Below the pieces are notes generated by a model. That model searched no databases. It saw nothing but the letters and a program-made list of their open reading frames with translations, and was not told the origin of the DNA. Below are positions 35,215 to 44,296 of a stretch of 64,000 nucleotides of DNA, one piece after another. This stretch comes from Brevipalpus yothersi (Eukaryota; Arthropoda; Arachnida; Trombidiformes; Tenuipalpidae): contig QZCP01000779.1 of the NCBI GenBank assembly GCA_003956705.1, positions 143,007 to 207,006 on the forward strand, in the 5' to 3' direction. The position numbers and the translations under genes were made by a program. The first letter of the stretch is position 1; each line of letters opens with the position of its first letter.

Positions 35215-35290
35215 TCAAGAAAACCATCTTCACAGATATTTATTCTGGATGGTTCATTTATGATCATGGAGTTCATAGTTGATTCATAGT
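35215..35290 (-). pseudogene. Mi-2 fragment e (MIINEP segment)
   Basis: Minus-strand MIINEPSRINICEDGFLDKENE corresponds to MIINEPFKMDVGKGNFLEIKNK in the last Mi-2 exon (about 60,290-60,360). Only some 70 bp are recognisable; flanks are unrelated. Confidence 0.55.
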
Positions 35291-35403
35291 TCATGAAGAC
35301 CGTACTTCACAGCACCAGTAGCCAATAGCAGAGTCTTTTATGAATGCTCTTGAAAGGCATCAGATAAAAAAGTCTTCTTTATTCAAGTATTAAACGTGTT
35401 CTT

Positions 35404-36303
35404 TCAATTTGAAGAAACGGTGTGCTGTATCCATGGAAGAGAATGCGTTATATTAGCAAAAAATGAATACAATTTCACTTCCGATGAAAAGGCAAACGAC
35501 ATTAATCCAATCAGATAGTATTGATTTTTTCTCTCGATAACCAAAGGTGCACCAATATCCTTATTTCCAGCCCCTCGGGGATTATTGGTATAACCAGCAC
35601 ATAAAGAAGATGGGCCAGTTTTTTTCGAATGATCTCCACAACATGAATTGATTTGGTGACGATTTCTTTTGATAGCTATTTCGATGGCTCTTTTGCATTC
35701 ACCATTGCTCACCACCAGAACCTCAGCAGAGGTGAGTTTATTCCATAAGCCTGAGCATCTATATGTATCTCCCCATTTCCGACAAAAAGTCCCTGTGTAG
35801 CCACTCACGATTGCGGTGTGACCTATATATGTTCGTGGAGAAAGAGTCACATATCTTGGAAAGGTGGCATTCTTAGGATTTTTATCCGGAACTTCAATTT
35901 TAGGGGGAATTTTATTCGAAAGTTTAAGGATAGCCAAGTCATAAGATTGGGTAACAGGGTTGAAATTTGGATGAATGAAAAAGGTTTTCACTTTGGTAGT
36001 CCAATGATTGTTATTGATAGCTGTTGTATTGGCACCGATAACAACCGAGATTGATGAACTACTCTTTCCGTAAACACAATCAGCTGTAGTGAGAACAATC
36101 TTGTGTGATAACAAGGCACCAGAACAAATTTTTGTTGCAGCACGGATCTGAGCAATGTATGGGACATCTCGTAGAGTAGCTGAGAATCCATCGACAATTC
36201 GCTTCTTGATGACAATGGTGTTGGCTTGGTTGACAAGTAACCCGTGAAGAAATATAACATAAAGATTAATATTGGAGGATCGAGAAAATATCTTTAAACA
36301 CAT
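35404..36303 (-). CDS. Inactive trypsin-fold serine protease homologue (SPH1)
   Basis: An intronless 299-aa frame. After a signal peptide (about residues 1-29), a short propeptide ends KKR before IVDG at residue 36, the usual activation cleavage site. The catalytic His is replaced by Asp75 (VLTTADC for TAAHC), the middle Asp is kept (SYDLAIL), and the catalytic Ser is Ile (NKDIGAPL for GDSGGPL). Fold cysteines are largely kept. Two of three triad residues are gone, so it cannot be a protease; binding or decoy roles are known for such homologues in arthropods, notably the inactive protease paralogues of scabies mites. SPH2 at 57,861 is its paralogue. Confidence 0.85.
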   Translation of the reverse strand: MCLKIFSRSSNINLYVIFLHGLLVNQANTIVIKKRIVDGFSATLRDVPYIAQIRAATKICSGALLSHKIVLTTADCVYGKSSSSISVVIGANTTAINNNHWTTKVKTFFIHPNFNPVTQSYDLAILKLSNKIPPKIEVPDKNPKNATFPRYVTLSPRTYIGHTAIVSGYTGTFCRKWGDTYRCSGLWNKLTSAEVLVVSNGECKRAIEIAIKRNRHQINSCCGDHSKKTGPSSLCAGYTNNPRGAGNKDIGAPLVIERKNQYYLIGLMSFAFSSEVKLYSFFANITHSLPWIQHTVSSN

Positions 36304-36860
36304 TACTCAATTAAAAATACTCTTGGTGATAGCCAAGTTTCACTATGATAGACACATTTGTCCGGTGAAACAGCGATAAAAAAAGTGTAATCAGAGTTTT
36401 AAATATTTCAGTAGGAATCGTTCTGAGCATGAAGATATCTTCTCATAATTCCAAGTTCAGGAGAGAAGACCAATTTAGAAGATTTTTGTTGTTAATTTCC
36501 ACCTTGAGCATCACTGTCTGTCTCAGTAATCAATGATCAAAAGTTCCATGTGGATAGGAGCATCTTATTAGACCATCTTGGGAACTGTGTTACATTGACT
36601 AGAATTTGTCACAGATATTTTTCACGACTCTGGGAGAAAATTTCACAGGATGTTAACAAAAAGCTCTAATTTGAAGTGAGAAACGATTAAATCAAAGAGA
36701 TCGAGTTTCTAAGCGTAATGAAATGACTTCTTGATAATCTTCAGAAGCTCAACTTCAGAATTAAAAACAGGTCTTAATTTTTTCTTTCATAATCATTACT
36801 ATTATTTTTCTGAAACTGCTGTATTTTAGAATATTCAGATGTGTGTCTGAATTGGGCGAG
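36304..36860. other. Upstream flank of SPH1, duplicated at 58,830-59,120
   Basis: No gene. The segment aligns with the sequence upstream of SPH2, including accatctt, atttcacaggatg and, at the Polinton edge, gtctgaattgggc against cctgaactgggc. This shows what the insertion site neighbourhood looked like before the Polinton arrived. Confidence 0.65.
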
Positions 36861-36866
36861 TTAGGC

Positions 36867-36933
36867 AGTAGTAATAGGGATGGTTATGCAAACCATCCCT
36901 AAAAAAGAGGGTATATTCTGCAAGAAATATGAT
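36867..36933. repeat. Polinton left TIR
   Basis: 67 bp starting AGTAGTAATAGGGATGG, identical to the reverse complement of 54,580-54,646. Inside, agggatggtt and aaccatccct flank the loop atgca, a 10-bp hairpin near the terminus. Confidence 0.95.
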
Positions 36934-37005
36934 CCACAGAAGTTTATTTTTTTCTCTGGAGGATGTAAAAAATTCCCAATCTATATCGAATTGAGCTGAA
37001 ATTTT

Positions 37006-40000
37006 TTAGAGGCTTGAATATTTTACTCGATTCCCCAGAAAACCATAGGGAAAGGTATTATTGTGGCAAACAATACGTTTTTCAGAGACTACCCTGTAAG
37101 CTTTGGAGAAATATTTTGTTTGAATATTATGATGACTATCTGATTTTATATGAAATTGTGGAACTTTCGCACTATGCTCTCCATCTTCACCAGATGAATA
37201 CTTTTTGGCAGCATCAAGCATGAACTCATAATTTATCAACTGTAAGGATGCTTTGTTCAGCGTTATTCCTTTTGTTTTAATGACTGTTTCGATTGTTCCA
37301 GATGGAAGTTGGACTTTGAATGCATAATTTTTGGGACCACAAGTGACGAAAGCCTTTATGAATGCATTCATACCATAATCAGATAGTATTTCATCTTTCA
37401 GCTGCCCAAGCTGATCCCCACTCATAATCTCAATGTCTTGTAGCTTGCGATAGTAAATCAACGAATCAGTATCAAAGTAGAGAAGAGAACCAGGACGTAT
37501 GATCTCTACTTGGTGCATTTTTTTGAGAAGTTCTAAACGAGCATAAGAGGTAACGAAGGATGCCACTGCAAGTGAAGTATTTTGACCATACTCGAGGAGA
37601 GTATCTTCATTTCTCCACTGTAGAAGAAGAGTATTGTCATCAACCATAATTTCAGAAGTGATTCGAATATCATCATCCGTAAGTTTCCTCCAGTAGGTGT
37701 CATAATCATGTATAATCTCAACTTTCTTTTTATCAGGATTCTGAGCAAGTTTACCCCAGAGAGAATTGAGAAGAAGTTTTGCCATGAATCTAAGAGCAGG
37801 ATTTTTCTGAATATTATGATATTCCAGATCTATTCCGTCTCGATTTTTGACTCGGTCTAGAAAGAGTTGTCTTGATTCCTTGTCCACACACCACTGAGGC
37901 CAACCAGATGATTCATATTTTATCTTCAAGAACTTGTTTATGTATCCACTGAATATTGAGTCAGAAGATTTTGGGTAGTGGAGAACCTCGATGATGTCAA
38001 GAATTTTGTAGCCATGGAAAATGGCTATTGATAGCTCAGCAGTAGTCCAAGTACCGATCAAAGATCGATCATTTTCATTGTGAGAACATGTATCCATTCG
38101 CAGCTCAGCACACATTTTGCATAGAGTGAATATCAATTTTTTGGAGATTCTGGATGGTAAGATCGGAATGTAAAGATTTTGCGGAGGTAAAACACGACAC
38201 TTGACGAAACCGAAGTAAGATTGTAGTGTTTCATCGAAATTGTCATTGATCACCTCTGGATGTCCAGTTGGATAGGGATTATTCTTCAGCACATAAGGAT
38301 AGAGACTATTCACATCCATGTATTTTATTTCCTCATCCGCGGAACATTCATGATAAAACTTTATGTTATTGGTACGGCCTCCAAAGAAAGATTCCTTCAC
38401 GTCAACATGACCATACATTTCAACTTTATACCAGTAACCTGTCCGTTTTCTCATGAAATTCTTGAAGCCCTCATCCAGAGACATTTGACTTTTAATTTCA
38501 CATTCCCAAACTTTCACAATATTCAAGCCCCGCGATGCGTAATAACTAAGTTTATCAAGAGTTTTATCATATCTACCATTCAATGTATCATTCAGGTAAG
38601 TTTGCTGTGAGTCTCGGTCTTCTGTGAAGCAAATCGGACAACCATGGAACTTACATCCAAGAAACTCAAAAACAGTGTTCAATTCCTGGGAGAACCCATC
38701 AGCAAAATAGTGGCCAATCCTAAATTCTCTCAGAATCTCAGTTTTCAAGAAATGACTCTGGTAGTCTAGCCAAGCTAGAGACTTGCGTGAACATTTTCTC
38801 ACATTTGTATAGCCTTGAATAGGTGTTACCCCGAGAGTCTCTTCCTCAAGGTAGAGAGCTCGAAGCAATTCCAATCCAATTTGTGCTATAGTGAAACATC
38901 TTGTGAAAGGATCGAGACCATTCAAGGAAATGAATTCAGCACGGAATATCAGACAGCAGGTGGCCAATATCTCCACATCATTCACGCAATACTTGATTAT
39001 CTCATCTTTGAATTTGAATATCTCATTACCTTCTGTTACTTTTGTGTACCATGTTTCGAATTCGTTGCTAATCTCTGCTCTCATCATTTCAGGCTGGAAA
39101 AATTTTTTATCTGGATAAGGACCGCAATACAACCAATTCTCAGGCTTATTGAAACTATGTGGGAAAAAACCTTTCGCAACAATGTTGCTCAAGCCAAAAG
39201 CTTTGGGTAGAGAAGCTAAACTTTGTCCAAAAAATAGGAGAGAGTCTACGAATGATACATTCCCAACTCTAATGTGTATTAATTTGTTACCAGTCATCAT
39301 AATGTCAGATGAAACAAATTTTCTACTGAAGATATCTTTGAGAATGAAATGAAAATCATAACCCTTGCCGTTATGAGCAAATACAAGCACACTCCCTCCC
39401 ATAGCCTCAACTTTTTTAGCAATATCATTGTAAACATAGTCACCAAAAATTCTCACACAATTTGGGCCCCAATATTTGTGTATACCATCACCGCATGAAG
39501 GGCAGGGATCATGAACTTTCTGGCCAGTTCCCATTGAGATGCAAAAATCACAAACAGTTTTTGATACCAAGAGCATCGGGAGATGAAGGAACTCAGCTTC
39601 GTCGGAAGCAGGATCAGCTCGCTGATAGCTCTCAATATCGAAAAATATAAGTATGCGAGGTTTTTGATCCTCATCATGCAATCTATCAAACTCGAGAGGC
39701 TTGATGAAACAAGAGTGACCCTTTTTCACATTCAATGAACATTTCTCACATCGATTCGCAGTACAAACATGATTGTATCTAGAAACATATTCAGTATCAC
39801 ATTTCTCACACTTTCTGATGTAACCACACAGTTTATCATCTTTGTGTTTTAGATAGCAGGATTCCTTGGGAAAAATGATGTTACAATCTGAACAGAAAGT
39901 TCTGATTGCCTCTTTCTCACACTGCCCTGGACCTCGACAATATTTGCACATACCATGACATTTATGCTGGAATTTATTCTTGTAGCCAATATGACAATCT

Positions 40001-40935
40001 CCACAGAAGTAGCCTCTCCCGACATATCCTCTGATGTTGATGATTATATTGTAATGACCTATTTTACCGTTACATGGATCATACTCAATATACAACGGTA
40101 CTCCAAATCCACCGCCATTGAAAACTATATTTTTCCAATTGAAACGGTCAACGACTATCACTCTATAGTGAGGTATCATTGTTTGAATGGCTCTCATATC
40201 ATCATGATCAATTATTTCTTTTTTATGGAAACCATACTGATTAACTAGAAGCTCTACAAGCTCAAGTTGTCTATTGTTATCATTCTTCAGCATTTGCCAC
40301 TGAACTCTATTTTTTTCAGTGTATTTTTCTTTATGATAAATACAAATGGCAAGAGAACGAAGAAAACAGAAACCTACTGAGCCATCGATGAGGATCAGAG
40401 ACCGGTTCATTTTCATTCTCTTCTCGTCAATTGATTGAGGAGCTTTGTGAGTTTTTCCTCCTCCTCCTCCTCCTCCTCGAACACTTTTGACTATATTCAC
40501 TTGGACTTCAAGTTGTCCATGAGTTAAAAAAGTAGAATTGGACTGACTCACTTCATAGAGGGCATTCAAGAATGCTTCAACATCTCGATTCTCAACACGC
40601 GCTGGATGTAAGAATATCGGCCTTGTTAGACTCTCAGAATTTATATACACTGAATAAATGTCTCGCGAATCAGCTCCATCAAGGGCTTCTTCGAGAAATT
40701 GTCTGTAAAAATTGTCCACATCAATTTCAACATCAAGCGGACTTGTACAGGTGAACAGATTATGTCTGATGATGAATCTATGTATTGTCTCCGTTCGGTT
40801 AAGTGAGCGACTTCTTCTGCTGATTCTTGGTGTATCAGAGTCACGCACAAATTCTATGCTAGCACTAGGAGAAGGGTCATTTGTATTGTTGGGCACTGAG
40901 TTACTGTTCAGACGACTACGCCAGTTATTGCTCAT
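37006..40935 (-). CDS. polB: Protein-primed DNA polymerase B
   Basis: 1,309 aa, replicates the element using a protein primer. Exonuclease motifs: FFDIES (about 432), FAHNGKGYDF and YCVNDVEIL. Polymerase motifs: DVNSLYP (about 877), KLLLNSLWGKL (about 1055), DTDSLIYY (about 1155). Upstream of the exonuclease lie several Cys/His pairs (CGDCHIGYKNKFQHKC, CKYCRGPGQC, CEKCDTEYVSRYNHVC), likely zinc-binding. Further upstream is a segment with FCFLRSLA (about 188) and GHYNIIINI (about 292) in the style of an OTU-like cysteine protease, as seen in some Polinton polymerases. A G7 run follows KSVRG. The start ATG at 40,935 is the first in frame. The gene ends 72 bp inside the left TIR. All catalytic residues are present. 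Confidence 0.95.
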   Translation of the reverse strand: MSNNWRSRLNSNSVPNNTNDPSPSASIEFVRDSDTPRISRRSRSLNRTETIHRFIIRHNLFTCTSPLDVEIDVDNFYRQFLEEALDGADSRDIYSVYINSESLTRPIFLHPARVENRDVEAFLNALYEVSQSNSTFLTHGQLEVQVNIVKSVRGGGGGGGKTHKAPQSIDEKRMKMNRSLILIDGSVGFCFLRSLAICIYHKEKYTEKNRVQWQMLKNDNNRQLELVELLVNQYGFHKKEIIDHDDMRAIQTMIPHYRVIVVDRFNWKNIVFNGGGFGVPLYIEYDPCNGKIGHYNIIINIRGYVGRGYFCGDCHIGYKNKFQHKCHGMCKYCRGPGQCEKEAIRTFCSDCNIIFPKESCYLKHKDDKLCGYIRKCEKCDTEYVSRYNHVCTANRCEKCSLNVKKGHSCFIKPLEFDRLHDEDQKPRILIFFDIESYQRADPASDEAEFLHLPMLLVSKTVCDFCISMGTGQKVHDPCPSCGDGIHKYWGPNCVRIFGDYVYNDIAKKVEAMGGSVLVFAHNGKGYDFHFILKDIFSRKFVSSDIMMTGNKLIHIRVGNVSFVDSLLFFGQSLASLPKAFGLSNIVAKGFFPHSFNKPENWLYCGPYPDKKFFQPEMMRAEISNEFETWYTKVTEGNEIFKFKDEIIKYCVNDVEILATCCLIFRAEFISLNGLDPFTRCFTIAQIGLELLRALYLEEETLGVTPIQGYTNVRKCSRKSLAWLDYQSHFLKTEILREFRIGHYFADGFSQELNTVFEFLGCKFHGCPICFTEDRDSQQTYLNDTLNGRYDKTLDKLSYYASRGLNIVKVWECEIKSQMSLDEGFKNFMRKRTGYWYKVEMYGHVDVKESFFGGRTNNIKFYHECSADEEIKYMDVNSLYPYVLKNNPYPTGHPEVINDNFDETLQSYFGFVKCRVLPPQNLYIPILPSRISKKLIFTLCKMCAELRMDTCSHNENDRSLIGTWTTAELSIAIFHGYKILDIIEVLHYPKSSDSIFSGYINKFLKIKYESSGWPQWCVDKESRQLFLDRVKNRDGIDLEYHNIQKNPALRFMAKLLLNSLWGKLAQNPDKKKVEIIHDYDTYWRKLTDDDIRITSEIMVDDNTLLLQWRNEDTLLEYGQNTSLAVASFVTSYARLELLKKMHQVEIIRPGSLLYFDTDSLIYYRKLQDIEIMSGDQLGQLKDEILSDYGMNAFIKAFVTCGPKNYAFKVQLPSGTIETVIKTKGITLNKASLQLINYEFMLDAAKKYSSGEDGEHSAKVPQFHIKSDSHHNIQTKYFSKAYRVVSEKRIVCHNNTFPYGFLGNRVKYSSL

Positions 40936-42031
40936 TCTGTGAACACTTTATCTCACAAGAAATCTTAAGGAATGTAATGAAAAATCATGAAAAATATTGA
41001 ACAACAAACTGCATACAAACAACTTTCCTCCAGAACTGGCATCAAATCATCGCGAGCCAATGAGTCGAAGGAATATGATAATAATGAATCAAGATTCTCA
41101 CATTCCAAATTATAATTTTATTCGAGAATATGATGCATCCAGATATCTTTGGTGATTAATGAAAGTTTCCAATTTCATCCAATTGTGAGCCTCAAGAGCA
41201 ATTCTCAACTAGTATTGAAAAATGATCCCACAGGAATATGAGATGAATATTGAGATAATCAAGAGAACTATAATTGAATTTTCCCCTCGATGAAAATCAG
41301 ACTAATGAGAATGATCAACCTCCAATCAAGATCAGATAGGAAGATTTGCATTCATCATGTTAGCAGCTCAACTATCAAATTTTTTCTAATTATCACCAAT
41401 TCAATTATCTCTCTTCCTCATATCATTTTTTTTCTTCAAGCACCTCCAGCAGTAAAAGTGGCCATTGGAAGGATCTTTGACTCTCGAAGATGCTGTGAGA
41501 TTTGTTCCACAATTGAAACAAATCTCTGGTGAATTTTCTTCATGCAAACGCTGGTATCTGAAACTTTTATCACTATTCCAGTTAGAAGGCTTCATTGTCT
41601 TGGCTCACTTTCAGATTAGATGCCCAGAGAATTCTTTTGAAAATTCAAATCTCATCAAGCCAGGTCTCGTTTATACTTACAATTTTTATAGGTTTCACTC
41701 AATTAGAGAAGTAATAGTCTCCGATGACATCTGATGAGAAATCCCAAGCCTAATTAGGTGGACAAATTATTTTCAATCCATCCGGTCACATTACAGTGGA
41801 AAATTGAGCTGTTCTAATTTATGAGATGAATATATGATGAAATCGGAGATCGGTGATCAAATATCAATTCCACAGCTAATTGAAGATGACCTCCAGCAAT
41901 AAATGAGAGATCTCAGTGATCTAGAAATCATTTGAGCAAGTTATTTGCAAGCTCAACTTGAATTCTCATAGCAATCGTTTTCATCATCTTTTTCTAAAGT
42001 GTCCAACGTTCAACCTCACCTTTTTTCCAGA
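40936..42031. other. Polinton intergenic/divergent promoter region
   Basis: Separates the minus-strand polymerase from the plus-strand 357-aa gene. The only supported coding content is the 64-aa zinc-finger frame at 41,401-41,595. Confidence 0.5.
41401..41595 (-). CDS. GATA-like zinc-finger mini-protein
   Basis: A 64-aa frame starting at an ATG with no larger context. It has CFNCGTN, then GHFYCWRCLKKKND: a C-x2-C, 19 residues, C-x2-C finger with the GH-x-x-C spacing of GATA-type fingers (usual spacing 17-18), followed by a basic tail. Such fingers bind DNA (GATA) or proteins. It lies upstream of the polymerase on the same strand, so it could be an early regulator of the element. The short length lowers confidence; the four ordered cysteines and the basic tail argue against a chance frame. 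Confidence 0.5.
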   Translation of the reverse strand: MKPSNWNSDKSFRYQRLHEENSPEICFNCGTNLTASSRVKDPSNGHFYCWRCLKKKNDMRKRDN

Positions 42032-43105
42032 ATGTCCTCTGAACCTGAAGCAACAGTTTCCAAAGTGGTTGAATCTAATAGTGCTGGAATAGTGGATTTG
42101 ACTCGTGATTCTACATCACCAATTTCACCATATTTGAAGTGGCCAGTGAAGTATCCAGGGATTAGAAACACTAGTGATGTACAAGAGCCAACTTCATCAG
42201 CACTGGATAAATATATCAGTCGACCACTTGGAATTGATCCGTTTCCAGAGGCATGGAAACCAATAGTGGTAAGTCCAATGGAATGGAGGAATATTTGGTC
42301 CCTTGACCTAGGTGATGCACGTCGACTCACTGTGAACTATGCATATATGATGGAAGAGCCGGACCTAGCGATAAAGCCTAGCCTACATATTCGATGCTGG
42401 TATAAAATCCCGGATCAACCAAGTGGTGAGAAGATAGCTTCACACTATGGCGCATCCATGAATCACAATGATATCGAAAACTTGATCAACATGCTCAGAC
42501 ATGCAAAAACACAAGGCTTCCGGAAGATGGTCATACAAGGTTTGGAAGTTACGATCACATCAAAGAGTGTGAAACTTCATTCGCTTGAGACTAAATCCCA
42601 ACCTGTGAATGTACCGCATGCTGAGATGAATTTTCTCTTGAAACTTTTCCCCATATTTGAGTACATCTTCTTGGCTGTTGAGAAGAATCAATTGCATATC
42701 AAGCTTAGTGTGCTGAAGCTTCTCCTCAAAACTTTCGCTATTTTCTTGATGAGTGAAAAAATTGAGGGTTTCAACCCCAAAGCTATCTTCGAGAGGGGAT
42801 CAAGTCTACATGAAACTTGGGCTAAGTCGTTCGATAGATATCAAGAGCTCTTCAAAAAATCATATCTCAATGAGGACAAGGAAATTGCAAAATATCAGGA
42901 CAAAGCTTATGACTTTTGTGAAATCCTCAATCTCAAGAAAAGTGAGGTAGAAGAATATCGAGGCTTGAAATATATTCGTGAGCTTTTCACAGATGAAGCG
43001 TATGAGTTACTCAGAGAAGTGGATTTCGGTGATTATCTTCCTGATACAATTTATGCAGCTCTCTTATTCAACAGAATTTGCTATCATAATCAGAACAAAA
43101 ACTGA
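42032..43105 (+). CDS. Polinton accessory protein, 357 aa, unknown
   Basis: One of only two plus-strand Polinton genes I can support. The ATG at 42,032 is the first in the frame. The N-terminus is Ser/Thr-rich and disordered-looking with SAGIVDLTRD, a hydrophobic-acidic motif of the SUMO-interacting type. The middle has WRNIWSLDLGDARRL and FRKMVIQGLEVTITSKSVKL, with predicted beta structure. The C-terminal third is helical (SYLNEDKEIAKYQDKAYDFCEILNL) . No family recognised. It converges with the TBP-like gene, whose stop lies 61 bp away. It is probably an accessory or host-interaction factor, by position only. Confidence 0.75.
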   Translation: MSSEPEATVSKVVESNSAGIVDLTRDSTSPISPYLKWPVKYPGIRNTSDVQEPTSSALDKYISRPLGIDPFPEAWKPIVVSPMEWRNIWSLDLGDARRLTVNYAYMMEEPDLAIKPSLHIRCWYKIPDQPSGEKIASHYGASMNHNDIENLINMLRHAKTQGFRKMVIQGLEVTITSKSVKLHSLETKSQPVNVPHAEMNFLLKLFPIFEYIFLAVEKNQLHIKLSVLKLLLKTFAIFLMSEKIEGFNPKAIFERGSSLHETWAKSFDRYQELFKKSYLNEDKEIAKYQDKAYDFCEILNLKKSEVEEYRGLKYIRELFTDEAYELLREVDFGDYLPDTIYAALLFNRICYHNQNKN

Positions 43106-43166
43106 GAAAAACTGAACGCTATCCAAAAAAATAACCAATCAAGTGCATAACTCTCTTACTTTGATT

Positions 43167-43742
43167 TCAAATAAATTTTATTTTATCTTCCAAGAGATCC
43201 AGATATTTTTTCAAATCTTCTTCGTTATCAACACCAGTTACGATAATACTACCAGTCTTCGAAATAATTGCTTTAGCTCTCGATTGCTGAGAAATATTAT
43301 ACTGAACATTCGGAAAAATCTCCGGTTCATATGATGCCTCTGGATTCAATCTAGTGAACTCACAGAGATCAATTTTTCTGCCAGTTTTTCTGCACCCTGT
43401 CATATTAACTACTTTTGGTAAGTCAATATCGAAATCAATTTCAAGAGGTAAATGAAGACTGAGATATTCACTCAGCTCATCGAATAATTTGAGTAGCTTG
43501 TCCACTCTCTTCACACCATTGAGAATTATTTTTCCACTCTTGAAAATAGTCAAAGTACCATGAGGTAATTTGACAAAAAACCCCGAAAATTTATGACGCT
43601 TTTTCAGCTCATTAGATTTCTCCGAATGAGCTTTTCTCCGATGTAATCGATGATCAGTGAGTTTCAGAAGATTAGGCAGAGAATTTCCAGAATCGAGAAG
43701 ATGAACAGTAGTCACTGCAACAAGGTTGACCAGATCAGACAT
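43167..43742 (-). CDS. TBP-like (TATA-binding-protein fold) protein
   Basis: 191 aa with two imperfect repeats in the manner of TBP. Repeat 1 has FVKLPHGTLTIFKSGKIILNGVKR, comparable with the IFSSGKMVCTGAK core. Repeat 2 has YEPEIFPNVQYN, then AKAIISKTGSIIVTGV, comparable with YEPELFPGLIYR and VSGKVVLTGAK. The DNA-intercalating aromatic position is kept in repeat 1 (TIF) but is Ile in repeat 2 (IIS). TBP binds TATA boxes and recruits polymerase; large DNA viruses encode divergent versions, but I do not know it as a standard Polinton gene. It lies directly beside the protease/capsid block, and could direct late transcription (inference). ATG at 43,742. Confidence 0.75.
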   Translation of the reverse strand: MSDLVNLVAVTTVHLLDSGNSLPNLLKLTDHRLHRRKAHSEKSNELKKRHKFSGFFVKLPHGTLTIFKSGKIILNGVKRVDKLLKLFDELSEYLSLHLPLEIDFDIDLPKVVNMTGCRKTGRKIDLCEFTRLNPEASYEPEIFPNVQYNISQQSRAKAIISKTGSIIVTGVDNEEDLKKYLDLLEDKIKFI

Positions 43743-43861
43743 TTTACTTGCAAAAATCGATGTTCACAAGCTGAGAACACAAAGTGAAATGATTTCTTGA
43801 GACAATCCATTTGCTTAAAAAGGTAATGTTTCGAATTTTCGAGAGCTCATCAGCTTTTTAT

Positions 43862-44296
43862 TCATACTGAGTCACTATAATATTGCAATAGTATTTCATT
43901 GATAATCGTTTTATCGGTAAAAAAATCCTGAAAATCTGTCAGTGAGAGTCCATTCAATCTGAATACTAGATAAAGATAACAGAAGTATCCACAAGAAACT
44001 GAAAGAGAACTTTGTAATTGCTGAGAATTGAAAATCCATCTTCCCAGAGAATTTTCATCGAGGAAATTGATGATATCTCCATGCATTGGTGGTAAACCAT
44101 AGGAATCAAAGTATTCACCTTCATTATTCTGATTGAAAAAAATCGCAACCCAGTGTTCACCAGGTTTATCAGATGGATGTGTGTTAATGATGTATCCACC
44201 ACACCTGAAAGGGAATGCTTCTAATCTATCACGTGGGAAAACGCCATTGAAATTTTCATAGCTTCCAAGTAGAGTCATGAGATCTTCAGTGTCCAT
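43862..44296 (-). CDS. Adenovirus-type cysteine protease (maturation)
   Basis: 144 aa, Ulp1/adenain family. The catalytic His is in GEHWVAIFF, the Asp in YFDSYG, the Gln in NSQQLQ and the Cys in SVSCGYFCYL, the normal order. It processes capsid and core precursors in related viruses. The ATG at 44,296 overlaps the capsid gene stop by 11 bp; longer versions need a TTG start. The gene ends the minus-strand morphogenesis block. Length is near the lower end for the family. Confidence 0.92.
   Translation of the reverse strand: MDTEDLMTLLGSYENFNGVFPRDRLEAFPFRCGGYIINTHPSDKPGEHWVAIFFNQNNEGEYFDSYGLPPMHGDIINFLDENSLGRWIFNSQQLQSSLSVSCGYFCYLYLVFRLNGLSLTDFQDFFTDKTIINEILLQYYSDSV

Noticed and set aside
36861..36866. 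TTAGGC as a telomeric repeat (nematode type)
   Set aside because: Present once at each Polinton edge only; it is the 6-bp target duplication.
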